Source: Trebonia sp035294225
Lineage (GTDB): Bacteria > Actinomycetota > Actinomycetes > Streptosporangiales > Streptosporangiaceae
Assembly (NCBI GenBank): GCA_035294225.1
Contig: DATGLH010000104.1
Span: forward strand, 3,261-67,260
Length of the DNA: 64,000 nt
Direction of reading: 5' to 3'
Of this stretch, positions 33,611 through 42,541 are shown in pieces; position 1 is the first letter of the stretch; each line of letters starts with the position of its first letter. The position numbers and the translations under genes are program-made. Under the pieces are notes generated by a model. The model worked only from the letters and a program-made list of their open reading frames with translations. It had not been told where the DNA came from and made no database searches.

Positions 33611-35074
33611 ATGACCCCGCAGCCGCCGCGCACCGTGGACCTGTTCGTGAACGGACGCTGGCAGCCCCCGCGTGCGGGCCGGTACGAGCCGGCCACCAGC
33701 CCGGTGACCGGTGAGCTGATCGGTCAGGTGGCCCAGGGCGACCGCGCCGATGCGGGTGCGGCGGTCCAGGCCGCCGCCGGCGCGCTCGGCAGGTGGGCGG
33801 GCGCCACGGCCTTCGAGCGGGCGCGCGCCCTGCACCGGGTCGCCGATGCCTGCCAGCGGCGGCGGGACGAGCTGGCCCGGGCGCTCACCCTCGACCAGGG
33901 CAAGCCGCTGCACGCCGAGGCCTACCCGGAAGTCGACGACCTGATCGGCTACTGGCGCGACGCGGCCGAGGACGTGCTGCGCCTGGACGGCGCGGTCCCG
34001 CCCAGCCGGCTGCCCGGGGCCCGGGTCTTCATCGAGCGCCGCCCGCTGGGCGTGGTGGCGGTCATCACCCCGTGGAACTGGCCGTACACGATGCCGGCGC
34101 AGGTCATCGCGCCGGCGCTGGCAGCGGGCAACACGGTGGTGTGGGTTCCCGCGCCGAGTACGTCGGTGTGCAGCGCGGTACTCGCGGACGCCATCGCCGA
34201 CGCGGGCCTGCCGCCGGGGGCGGTCGCCTTCCTGCCCGGCCCAGGCCCGGTCGTCGGCGACGAGATCGCCGGCCATCCGGGGGTCGCCGCCGTCGCGTTC
34301 GTCGGGTCCACCCAGACCGGCCTGTCGGTGGCCCGGCGGGCTGCGGGCAAGACCCAGCTGCTGGAGATGGGCAATAACGGCCCACTGGTGGTCATGGACG
34401 ACGCCGACCTGGACCGGGCGGTCGCCGGGACGCTCGTCGGGGCCTACCTGTGCTCCGGGCAAAGCTGCACGGCCGCCGAACGGGTCCTGGTCCACGAGCG
34501 GGTCCACGATGCGTTCGTGGAAGCGCTGGCCGCCGCGGTCGCCAAGGAGGTCGTGCTGGGCGACCCGTTCGACCCGCAGACCACGATGGGACCGCTGAAC
34601 AACGCCGACGTCGCCGCCAAGACCGCCCGCCACGTGGCCGACGCGCTCGCGAGGGGCGCGGGCCTCATCGCCGGCGGCGGCCCGGAGCCCGGGCGGCCCA
34701 CGGCCTTGTACTGGCGGCCAACCGTGCTCGACAACGTCCCCAGGGACGCGGTCGTGGCCCGCGAGGAGACCTTCGGTCCGGTCGCGCCGGTCATCGCGAT
34801 CGCCTCGCTGGAGGACGCGATCACGCTGACCGATGACCTGCCCTACGGGCTGATGGCGTCCATCTACACCGCGGACGCGGGCACCGGCCTGCGGTACGCC
34901 GACGCCGTCCGGGCGGCGTGGGTGAACATCAACGAGTCCTCGAACTACTGGGAGACCCACCTGCCGTTCGGCGGCGGCGGGGGCAGCGCCAGCGGCGTCG
35001 GCCGGGTCGGCGGGCGGTACGCCATGGAGGCCCTGTCCCAGGTCCGGACGGTCGTGCTGTCCGGCCTGGCCTAG
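33611..35074 (+). CDS. NAD(P)-dependent aldehyde dehydrogenase
   Basis: 487-residue ALDH-superfamily enzyme oxidising an aldehyde to its acid. It has VITPWNWPYTMPAQ (cofactor binding and oxyanion Asn), AFVGSTQTG, the general-base glutamate in LLEMGNNGP, and catalytic cysteine in SGQSCTAAERV. The segment normally LGGK/S reads MGNNG, a variant seen in some succinate-semialdehyde-like enzymes. C-terminal motif EETFGPVAPVI is standard. ATG 33611 has AGGAAGG upstream. No coupled neighbours; possible partner of the amine, alcohol or phosphotriesterase-like pathways nearby is conjecture. Confidence 0.93.
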   Translation: MTPQPPRTVDLFVNGRWQPPRAGRYEPATSPVTGELIGQVAQGDRADAGAAVQAAAGALGRWAGATAFERARALHRVADACQRRRDELARALTLDQGKPLHAEAYPEVDDLIGYWRDAAEDVLRLDGAVPPSRLPGARVFIERRPLGVVAVITPWNWPYTMPAQVIAPALAAGNTVVWVPAPSTSVCSAVLADAIADAGLPPGAVAFLPGPGPVVGDEIAGHPGVAAVAFVGSTQTGLSVARRAAGKTQLLEMGNNGPLVVMDDADLDRAVAGTLVGAYLCSGQSCTAAERVLVHERVHDAFVEALAAAVAKEVVLGDPFDPQTTMGPLNNADVAAKTARHVADALARGAGLIAGGGPEPGRPTALYWRPTVLDNVPRDAVVAREETFGPVAPVIAIASLEDAITLTDDLPYGLMASIYTADAGTGLRYADAVRAAWVNINESSNYWETHLPFGGGGGSASGVGRVGGRYAMEALSQVRTVVLSGLA

Positions 35075-35443
35075 CCCCTGCGCGGAAGGTCTGTCCCGTC
35101 GCGGATCTGGGCCCGCGGCCGGGGTTCCGGGCGATGCCGGGCACAAGGGCCGGGACGGCCGTGTCCCGTCGCGGATCTGGGCCAGGTGGCGGAGGGTGCC
35201 GCCCGGCTGGCCGGAACGGGACTCGTGCCGGCGGCCGCACCCGCTCGCCGGCGGGGGAGACCGTGACGGTGAGCCGCCGTCCGTCCGGGGCCGCGGCGCC
35301 GGCATGCCCGCATCCGGCGCCAGCGCGCCGCGGTTGTGCCCGGCTGCCAATCGGGCCGGCCCGCGTTCTGGCCTGATGCCCCCTACCACCGCCGTCACCC
35401 GCGCGGGAGGATTCCGGTGGGAAACCGTGGGAGGAGCCATCCG
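35075..35443 (+). other. Intergenic region with a 22-bp direct repeat
   Basis: Contains two identical copies (35092-35113 and 35162-35183) of a 22-bp sequence beginning TGTCCCGTCGCGGATC, 70 bp apart. Otherwise GC-rich sequence with no convincing reading frame or terminator. The downstream gene's ribosome site lies at 35430-35436. Confidence 0.7.
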
Positions 35444-36406
35444 ATGCCGCAGGTCCAGACCGTGCTCGGTCCGGTCGACGCCGCCACCCTCGGCCGCACG
35501 CTCATGCACGAGCACGTCTTCGTGCTGACCGCCGACGTCCAGCAGAACTACCCGCAGGAGTGGGGCGACGAGGACGCCCGCGTCGAGGACGCGGTGCGCA
35601 GGCTCAGCCAGCTGCCACGGCACGGCATCGGCACGATCGTCGACGTCACCGTGATCGGCCAGGGCCGGAACATCCCGCGGATCAAGCGCATAGCGGAGCG
35701 AGTCCCCGAACTCAACGTCGTGGTCGCCACCGGCTGCTACACGTTCGACGAGGTGCCGCTGTTCTTCTCCCGCCGGCCGCGGTCGACGATGACCGAGTTC
35801 TTCGTCCGCGACATCACCGAAGGCATCGCCGGCACCGGCGTCAAGGCCGGCATGCTCAAGTGCGCGGTCGACGAGAAGGGCCTTACGGAGGGCGTGGAGC
35901 AGGTGCTGCGCTCGGTCGCCCGGGCACACCGGCAGACCGGGACGCCGATCACCATTCACACCTACGCCGCCGGCCAGCACGGCCCGGCCATCCTCGAGGT
36001 GCTCAGGCAGGAGGGCGCGGACCTGGACCGCGTCGTCCTCGGCCACAGCGGCGACTCCGCCGACCCGGACTACCTGGAGGCGATGGCCGAGGCCGGCCTC
36101 ACCCTCGGCATGGACCGGTTCGGCATCGACCACTTCGGCACCTTCGAGGTCAGGGCCGCCCTGGTCGCCGAGCTCTGCCGCCGGGGACTCGCCGGGCGCA
36201 TGGTGCTGTCGCACGACACCTGCTGCTATATCGACTGGTTCGCGCCCGGCTCGCTGGACGACCTCAAGCACTGGCACTACCTGCACATCAGCCAGGACGT
36301 GCTGCCCTACCTGCGCGACCACGGCGTCAGCGAGGACGACATCAATGCGATGCTGGTCCGCAACCCGGCCCGCATCCTCGCCGGCCGAGAAGCCGGGCAG
36401 CCGTAA
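35444..36406 (+). CDS. Phosphotriesterase/lactonase family metal-dependent hydrolase
   Basis: 320-residue TIM-barrel amidohydrolase of the phosphotriesterase-like family. Metal ligands are visible: LMHEHVFV (HxH), the bridging lysine of GVKAGMLKCAVD, His of TIHTYA, His of VVLGHSGD, and the Asp of VLSHDTCC. Members hydrolyse lactones (N-acyl-homoserine or sugar lactones) or organophosphates. ATG 35444 follows GGGAGGAG. It is followed by an intrinsic terminator and is monocistronic. True phosphotriesterases are usually 330 residues or longer with a signal peptide; its absence favours a cytosolic lactonase. Confidence 0.92.
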   Translation: MPQVQTVLGPVDAATLGRTLMHEHVFVLTADVQQNYPQEWGDEDARVEDAVRRLSQLPRHGIGTIVDVTVIGQGRNIPRIKRIAERVPELNVVVATGCYTFDEVPLFFSRRPRSTMTEFFVRDITEGIAGTGVKAGMLKCAVDEKGLTEGVEQVLRSVARAHRQTGTPITIHTYAAGQHGPAILEVLRQEGADLDRVVLGHSGDSADPDYLEAMAEAGLTLGMDRFGIDHFGTFEVRAALVAELCRRGLAGRMVLSHDTCCYIDWFAPGSLDDLKHWHYLHISQDVLPYLRDHGVSEDDINAMLVRNPARILAGREAGQP

Positions 36407-36458
36407 GGGCGCGCCGGCGATTGCGTTGCGGTTTCCGGTGCCGGCCTGCCGCGATGCG

Positions 36459-36479
36459 GCCGGGTGCGCCCGGCTTTTT
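36459..36479 (+). terminator. Rho-independent terminator
   Basis: GCCGGG-TGCG-CCCGGC followed by five T residues, 52 bp after the phosphotriesterase-like stop codon. One of few terminators in the window with a proper T-tract. Confidence 0.8.
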
Positions 36480-36481
36480 CT

Positions 36482-36558
36482 GGGGCGGTGGGGCACGGAC
36501 CCGGGACGTTTCTGGGGCGGTGGGGCACAGACCCAGAAAGAGCGGGGCGGTGGGGCAC
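36482..36558 (+). repeat. Short tandem repeat, three copies
   Basis: GGGGCGGTGGGGCAC occurs at 36482, 36514 and 36544 (periods 32 and 30) with partly conserved linkers. It lies between the terminator and the paaR-like gene; the rest of 36407-36721 shows no gene. Open frames across it only encode the repeat. Confidence 0.8.
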
Positions 36559-36721
36559 CGCCCCGGGCGTCCCGGCGCCGCCGCACCGACGGAACCGTAC
36601 GCAACGGTATAAATCACGCAATCCGGCCGGGCCGCGTGGCGCCGCCCCGCCCGCGGCACGCCCAAGGCTGAACCCGCGGCACGCCCGAAGCTGAAACAGA
36701 CAAGCCCTAACATCCTGACCG

Positions 36722-37414
36722 TCACGTCCGCAGGCCCTCGAACGCCAGCTTGCAGATCGCCTCGGCCAGGGCGCCGCCGCCCGGCCCGCTCCCGCCGCCG
36801 CCCGGCCCGCTCCCGCCGCCGCGCTCCGGCCGGTACCACTCAGCCGCCGAGCTGACCATGCCGAACAGCAGTTTCGCCGTCATCACCGGGTCGATGTCCG
36901 GCCGCAGGTCGCCGTCCGCCACGGCCTGCTTCACCAGCGAGGCGGTGAACTGGTCGAACGCGCGCCGGCGGGCCAGGGCCTCGCGCTCGGCCGCGGTGTT
37001 CCCGTGCACCCGCAGCAGCAGCGTGACGAACGGCAGCTCCGCGACCAGCACGGCGACGCTGTCCCTGACGAGCCGCTCCAGCCGGTCGATCGCGCGCCCG
37101 GGAAGCGCCTCCACCGCGGCCGCGGCCGAGAACAGCCCGTCGAGGGCGCGCCCGGTGGCGAGCCGCAGCAGCTCCTCCTTCGAGGAGACGTGGTGGTAGA
37201 TCGCTGATTTCGTGATGCCGAGCGCCCGGGACAGGTCCTCCATCGACGTCGCGTCGTAGCCGCGCTCGGTGAACAGCCGCACCGCGGTCCGCAGGATCGA
37301 CTCCAGGTCGTGCCCGGGCCGCCCGGGCCGCCCGCCCCGCCCGGGCCGCCCGCCCCGCCCTGGTCCGGGCCCAGGTCCCGCCCCGGCCCGGCTCCGTCCC
37401 TGGGCGGGGCTCAT
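36722..37414 (-). CDS. paaR: TetR-family regulator of phenylacetate catabolism (PaaR-like)
   Basis: 230-residue TetR protein: a Gly/Pro/Arg-rich start, then a DNA-binding domain at about residues 35-80 with HTH DLSRALGITKSAIYHHVSSKEE, quoted LGITKSAIYHHVSSKEE, and an alpha-helical ligand domain. The C-terminal region contains a GGGSGPGG repeat. It is coupled to paaK by an ATGA overlap (37411-37414) and a site matching the PaaR consensus lies in the paaK-paaA divergent promoter. I infer repression relieved by phenylacetyl-CoA, as known for Corynebacterium glutamicum PaaR. Confidence 0.88.
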   Translation of the reverse strand: MSPAQGRSRAGAGPGPGPGRGGRPGRGGRPGRPGHDLESILRTAVRLFTERGYDATSMEDLSRALGITKSAIYHHVSSKEELLRLATGRALDGLFSAAAAVEALPGRAIDRLERLVRDSVAVLVAELPFVTLLLRVHGNTAAEREALARRRAFDQFTASLVKQAVADGDLRPDIDPVMTAKLLFGMVSSAAEWYRPERGGGSGPGGGGSGPGGGALAEAICKLAFEGLRT

Positions 37415-38703
37415 GGCGACCGCTTGTCGATCACGCGGCGGAGCTTGCCGGCCGACCGTTCCAGCGACCCCGGTTCGAGGACCTGGGCGCCGACGGTCAC
37501 CCCGATGCTGTCCTTCACCGCCCGCACCACGGCGGCGGCCGCCGCCGGGCGCGCCGCCGCGTCCGCGTCCGGCGCGGCCTCGGCGAGCACGGTCAGCTCG
37601 TCCCGCCCGGAGGAACGGGTCAGCAGCAGCTGGAAGTGCGGCGCGAGCCCCGCCGTGCCCAGCACGATCTGCTCGATCTGGGTCGGGAAGATGTTGACCC
37701 CGCGCAGGATGATCATGTCGTCGCTGCGCCCGGCGATCTTCTCCATCCGGCGGAACGGCGCGCACGCGGTCCCGGGGAGCAGGCGCGTCAGGTCACGGGT
37801 ACGGTACCTGATGACCGGCATCCCCTCCTTGGTCAAGGTGGTGAGCACCAGCTCGCCCCGCGCCCCGTCGGGCAGCACGGTGCCGTCCGGGGAGACGATC
37901 TCCGGGTAGAAATGATCCTCCCAGATGTGCAGCCCGTCCTTCGTGGCGCAGGACTCCTGCGCCACCCCGGGGCCGATCACCTCCGACAGGCCGTAGATGT
38001 CGACCGCGTCCAGGCCTCCCCGCGCCTCGATCTCCGCCCGCATCGCCTCGGTCCACGGCTCGGCCCCGAAGATCCCGGTCCGCAAGCTGGACTTGGCGGG
38101 GTCGAGCCCCTGCCGCTCGAACTCGTCCAGCAGGGTCAGCATGTAGGTCGGGGTGACCATGATGATCTCCGGCCGCAGGTCGTTGATCAGCTGCACCTGC
38201 CGCGCGGTCGCCCCGCCGGAGGCGGGGATGACGGTGCAGCCGAGCCGTTCCGCGCCGTAGTGCGCGCCGAGCCCTCCGGTGAACAGGCCGTATCCGTAGG
38301 CGACGTGCACCGTGTCGCCGGGCCGGCCGCCGGCCGTCCAGATGGAGCGGGCCATCACCAGCGCCCACAGCTCCAGGTCGCGCCGCGTGTAGGCGACGAC
38401 CGTGGGCTTGCCGGTGGTGCCGCTGGAGGCGTGCACCCGGGCCAGCGCGGAGCGGCCGACCGCGGCCAGGCCGAGCGGGTAGTTGTCGCGCAGGTCGTCC
38501 TTGCTGGTCAGCGGGAACTTCGCCAGGTCAGCGAGCGACGCGCAGTCCTCCGGCCGCACCCCGGCCGCGTCGAAGGCGCGCCGGTAGAACGGCACGTTCG
38601 CGTACACGTGCCGCAGCGTCGCGCGCAGCCGCTCCAGCTGGAGGGCGCGCAGTTCCTCAGGGGTAGCGGGCCCCGCCAGGGACTCCGCGAACGGCTCCGT
38701 CAC
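37411..38703 (-). CDS. paaK: Phenylacetate-CoA ligase
   Basis: 430-residue AMP-forming ligase activating phenylacetate with CoA, the entry step of the aerobic hybrid pathway. ATP/AMP motif ASSGTTGKPTV is near residue 95; IFGAEPWTEAMR, DIYGLSEVIGPG and the hinge motif RSDDMIILRGVNIFPTQIE (quoted RSDDMIILRGVN) are characteristic. I choose GTG 38703, preceded by AAGGCGG; ATG 38742 would include the operator in the gene. It is divergent from paaABCDE and coupled to paaR. Confidence 0.96.
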   Translation of the reverse strand: MTEPFAESLAGPATPEELRALQLERLRATLRHVYANVPFYRRAFDAAGVRPEDCASLADLAKFPLTSKDDLRDNYPLGLAAVGRSALARVHASSGTTGKPTVVAYTRRDLELWALVMARSIWTAGGRPGDTVHVAYGYGLFTGGLGAHYGAERLGCTVIPASGGATARQVQLINDLRPEIIMVTPTYMLTLLDEFERQGLDPAKSSLRTGIFGAEPWTEAMRAEIEARGGLDAVDIYGLSEVIGPGVAQESCATKDGLHIWEDHFYPEIVSPDGTVLPDGARGELVLTTLTKEGMPVIRYRTRDLTRLLPGTACAPFRRMEKIAGRSDDMIILRGVNIFPTQIEQIVLGTAGLAPHFQLLLTRSSGRDELTVLAEAAPDADAAARPAAAAAVVRAVKDSIGVTVGAQVLEPGSLERSAGKLRRVIDKRSP

Positions 38704-38721
38704 CGCGCCACCGCCTTGATT

Positions 38722-38743
38722 ACTGACCGAACGGACGGTCATC
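38722..38743. promoter_or_regulatory. PaaR operator in the paaK-paaA promoter region
   Basis: ACTGACCGAACGGACGGTCA at 38722-38741 is an inverted repeat TGACCG-N6-CGGTCA that fits the C. glutamicum PaaR motif ACTNACCGNNCGNNCGGTNA as I recall it. It occupies almost the whole 48-bp gap between paaK and paaA. Confidence 0.8.
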
Positions 38744-38751
38744 ATTGTCTT

Positions 38752-39722
<971 letters not shown>

Positions 39723-39726
<4 letters not shown>

Positions 39727-40016
39727 CTGAGGCGCGCGGGCAGTGGCCGCTGTACGAGGTGTTCCTGCGCGGCAAGCGCGGCCTGAACCACGTGCACGTC
39801 GGATCGCTGCACGCCGCCGACCCGGAGATGGCGCTGCGGCACGCCCGCGACCTGTACTGCCGGCGCAACGAGGCGGTCAGCATCTGGGTGGTCCCGGCGT
39901 CCGCGATCACCGCGTCCAGCCCGGACGAGAAGGACCCGTTCTTCGCGCCGTCCGGCGACAAGGTCTACCGCCACCCGACCTTCTACCAGATCCCCGGCGA
40001 CGTGCCGCACATGTGA
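39723..40016 (+). CDS. paaB: 1,2-phenylacetyl-CoA epoxidase subunit PaaB
   Basis: 97-residue subunit, the usual size. Motifs LYEVFLRGKRGLNHVHVGSL (quoted YEVFLRGKRGLNHVHVG), DPEMALRHARDLY, and EGVSIW-like EAVSIWVVPASAI identify it. PaaB joins PaaAC heterodimers in the epoxidase complex. GTG 39723 overlaps the paaA stop. Confidence 0.97.
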
Positions 40017-40849
40017 GCCTGGCGATGGACGACGACAACCCCTACGACCTGCTCGCCGCCGCCGACGAGGACCACCGGTGGGCGTTCGGCACCGGCTTCG
40101 CCGACCCGCTCGCCGGCGTCGGCACCGCCATACCGGCCGGCGTCGACGCGGCCGCCCTGGCCGGGCAGTGCCTCGCCCTCGGCGACGACGCGCTCATCTA
40201 CAGCCACCGGCTCCAGCAGTGGATCACCCGGGCGCCGGAGCTGGAGGAGGAGACCGCCCTGGCCAACATCGCGCTGGACCTGCTCGGCCAGGCCCGGATG
40301 CTGCTGACCCGCGCCGCCCAGGCGGAAGGGCGGGGGCGGGACGAGGACCGGCTCGCCTTCTTCCGCGACGAGGGCGAGTTCCGCAACGTCCGGCTCGTCG
40401 AGCGGGCCGACGCCGACTTCGCCGAGCTGGTGGGCCGGCTGCTGGTCTTCTCGGCCTGGCGGCTGGCGCTGATGCGCGGCCTGGCCCAGGCGCCCGACCC
40501 GGTGCTGGCCGCGATCGCGGAGAAGAGCGCGATGGAGCTGGCCTACCACCGCGACTACGCCGCGGGCTGGGTGATCCGCCTCGGCGACGGCACGGAGTTC
40601 TCCCGCGCGAAGATGCAGGCGGCCCTGGACACCCTGTGGCCGCTGGCGGCCGAGCTGGACCTGGGCGGAGAAGCCGATGCCTTCCTGGACACGGTCTTCG
40701 CCGCGGCCGCCCTCACCCGCCCGGCGGCGCCCCCGCTCGCCACGGTGGCCGGGAAGAGCGGCCGGGACGGCGTGCACACCGAGGCGATGGGCTACATCCT
40801 GGCCGAGTTGCAGAGCGTGGCGCGTGCCCACCCGGAGGCGAGATGGTGA
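40013..40849 (+). CDS. paaC: 1,2-phenylacetyl-CoA epoxidase structural subunit PaaC
   Basis: 278-residue ferritin-like subunit without iron ligands that pairs with PaaA. LGDDALIYSHRLQQWITRAPELEEE (quoted LGDDALIYSHRLQQW), NIALDLLGQAR, and ELAYHRDYAAGWVIRLGDGT are diagnostic. A GTG at 40013 overlaps the paaB stop; ATG 40025 is an alternative. Its end overlaps paaD. Confidence 0.96.
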   Translation: MSLAMDDDNPYDLLAAADEDHRWAFGTGFADPLAGVGTAIPAGVDAAALAGQCLALGDDALIYSHRLQQWITRAPELEEETALANIALDLLGQARMLLTRAAQAEGRGRDEDRLAFFRDEGEFRNVRLVERADADFAELVGRLLVFSAWRLALMRGLAQAPDPVLAAIAEKSAMELAYHRDYAAGWVIRLGDGTEFSRAKMQAALDTLWPLAAELDLGGEADAFLDTVFAAAALTRPAAPPLATVAGKSGRDGVHTEAMGYILAELQSVARAHPEARW

Positions 40850-41325
40850 CCGCCTGGGAGACAGCCGCGTCCGTTCCGGATCCGGAACTTCCGATGCTGA
40901 CCATCGCGGACCTCGGCATCCTCCGCGACGTGCGGGAGGACGGCGGCGCGGTCACCGTCACGATCACGCCGACGTACTCCGGCTGCCCGGCGCTGGGCGA
41001 GATCGCCGCGGACCTGCGCGGCCGGCTCGCCGCGGCCGGCTACCGGGAGGTAACGGTCCGGACGGAGCTGTCGCCGCCCTGGTCGGCCGGCCAGATCACC
41101 GCCGAGGGGCGCCGCAAGCTGGCCGCGGCCGGGATCGCGCCGCCGGAGCGGCGCGGGCCGGCGCCGGAGCGGGACGGGCCGGTGCCGGTCCCGCTGCGCG
41201 TGCGGTGCCCGCGCTGCGGGTCGGCCGATACGCGCCAGACCGCCCGCTTCAGCGGGACCGCATGCAAGGCGCTGTACCGGTGCCTGGCGTGCCTGGAGCC
41301 GTTCGAGCACGTCAAGGAGTTCTGA
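40843..41325 (+). CDS. paaD: Phenylacetate degradation iron-sulphur maturation protein PaaD
   Basis: 160-residue MIP18/DUF59-family protein with DPELPMLTIADLGIL and TYSGCPALGEI at the N-terminus, and a C-terminal zinc-ribbon-like set of four cysteines (CPRCGS and CLAC). It is thought to help maturation of the di-iron or Fe-S centres of the epoxidase. ATG 40843 lies within the end of paaC with GGAGG upstream. Confidence 0.95.
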   Translation: MVTAWETAASVPDPELPMLTIADLGILRDVREDGGAVTVTITPTYSGCPALGEIAADLRGRLAAAGYREVTVRTELSPPWSAGQITAEGRRKLAAAGIAPPERRGPAPERDGPVPVPLRVRCPRCGSADTRQTARFSGTACKALYRCLACLEPFEHVKEF

Positions 41326-42366
41326 GTGCCGCCCGCGGTGTTCTACCCGCTCGCCGTGGCGGCGGTCGACCGGCTGACCGAGGACGCCGCCGCGCTGACC
41401 TTCGACGTGCCGGCCGGGCTGCGCGAGGCGTTCGCGTTCAAGCCCGGGCAGTCGCTCACCCTCCGGCACGGCGGCGAGCGCCGGTCGTACTCGATCTGCG
41501 CGCCGCCGGGCCGGGCGCTGCGCATCGGCGTGCGCGAGATTCCGGGCGGGGCGGTCTCCGGCTGGCTCGTCCGCGGCGTGCGGCCGGGCGACGTCATACC
41601 GGTGCAGCCGCCGTCGGGCACGTTCACCCCGGACACGCTCGACGGCCGGCACGTCCTGATCGCCGCGGGCTCGGGCATCACGCCGGTGCTGTCGATCGCG
41701 TGGGCGCTGCTCGGGGCGGGCTGCGAGGTCACCCTGCTCTACGGCAACCGCCGCGCCGCCACGGTGATGTTCGCCGACGAGGTCGCCGACCTCAAGGACG
41801 CCTTCCCGGCCCGGATGCAGCTGATCCACGTGCTGTCCCGGGAGAGGCGGGAGGCCGGCCTGCTCAGCGGCCGCCTCGACCCGGCAAAGCTCCGCGCGCT
41901 GCTGCCGGCCGCCGTCGCCGTCCCGGCGGTCGACAGGTGGTGGCTGTGCGGGCCGTCCGGGATGGTGACGGGCGCCGTCGAGGTGCTGACGGGCTTCGGC
42001 GTCCCGCGCCGGCGCATCCGCCGCGAGCTGTTCTACGTCGAGGACGAGCCGCCCCCGCCGGCCCGCCACCCCGAGCAGGCCGAGGGCCCCGGCGCCGCGG
42101 TGACGGTGATCCTCGGCGGCCGCGCCACCACGGTCACCGTCCCGCCGGGCATCCCGGTCCTGGACGGCGTCCAGCGCGCCCGCGCGGACCTGCCGTTCGC
42201 GTGCAAGGGCGGCGTCTGCGGCACCTGCCGCGCCCTGCTGCGCGACGGCAAGGTCACCATGCGCCGCAACTTCGCGCTCGAAGAGCCCGAACTCGCCGCC
42301 GGCTACGTCCTCACCTGCCAGTCCGTCCCCGCCAGCGACGCCCTGACCGTCGACTACGACAGCTGA
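41326..42366 (+). CDS. paaE: 1,2-phenylacetyl-CoA epoxidase reductase PaaE
   Basis: 346-residue NADPH-dependent reductase delivering electrons to PaaA. The FAD domain has RRSYSICAPPG, the NAD domain AAGSGITPVLSIA, and the C-terminal plant-type ferredoxin holds the 2Fe-2S cysteines in CKGGVCGTC with a fourth in LTCQS. GTG 41326 directly follows the paaD stop. The last codons are part of a 33-bp tandem duplication that extends into the downstream intergenic region. Ring-opening paaZ and paaG genes are not in the window. Confidence 0.97.
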   Translation: MPPAVFYPLAVAAVDRLTEDAAALTFDVPAGLREAFAFKPGQSLTLRHGGERRSYSICAPPGRALRIGVREIPGGAVSGWLVRGVRPGDVIPVQPPSGTFTPDTLDGRHVLIAAGSGITPVLSIAWALLGAGCEVTLLYGNRRAATVMFADEVADLKDAFPARMQLIHVLSRERREAGLLSGRLDPAKLRALLPAAVAVPAVDRWWLCGPSGMVTGAVEVLTGFGVPRRRIRRELFYVEDEPPPPARHPEQAEGPGAAVTVILGGRATTVTVPPGIPVLDGVQRARADLPFACKGGVCGTCRALLRDGKVTMRRNFALEEPELAAGYVLTCQSVPASDALTVDYDS

Positions 42367-42423
42367 GCACCGCGGAAACCGGAAAACGACGACAGCCGAC
42401 CACCGCGGAAACCGGAAAACATT
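42358..42423 (+). repeat. 33-bp tandem duplication at the paaE 3' end
   Basis: Copy 1 (42358-42390) includes the last paaE codons and stop; copy 2 (42391-42423) follows immediately with four or so changes. Both contain CACCGCGGAAACCGGAAAAC. The right copy runs into dispersed element copy C. Confidence 0.85.
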
Positions 42424-42475
42424 TCACCAGGAATGATTTTTACGGTATAGCGATAAAAACCTTACACGAGCATGG
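42409..42475 (-). repeat. AT-rich dispersed element, copy C
   Basis: Minus-strand copy, the most diverged: CATGCTCGTGTAAGG, CGCTATACCGTAA, TTCCTGGTGAAATG, TTTTCCGGTT. It lies between paaE and the amidase gene, 67 bp upstream of the amidase start. Confidence 0.75.
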
Positions 42476-42541
42476 CCGGCGGCGGGTTCGCCTGCCCGCC
42501 GGCGGTATCGCGCCGGCCGGGGTGCGGGTAGCGTTGGCGGC

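Noticed and set aside
33611..35074. Aldehyde dehydrogenase as PaaZ
   Set aside because: PaaZ is a longer fusion with a MaoC hydratase domain; this protein is a plain 487-residue ALDH.
33587..36604. 1005-codon minus-strand frame opposite the aldehyde dehydrogenase and phosphotriesterase-like genes
   Set aside because: Antisense to two well-supported genes and without recognisable motifs.
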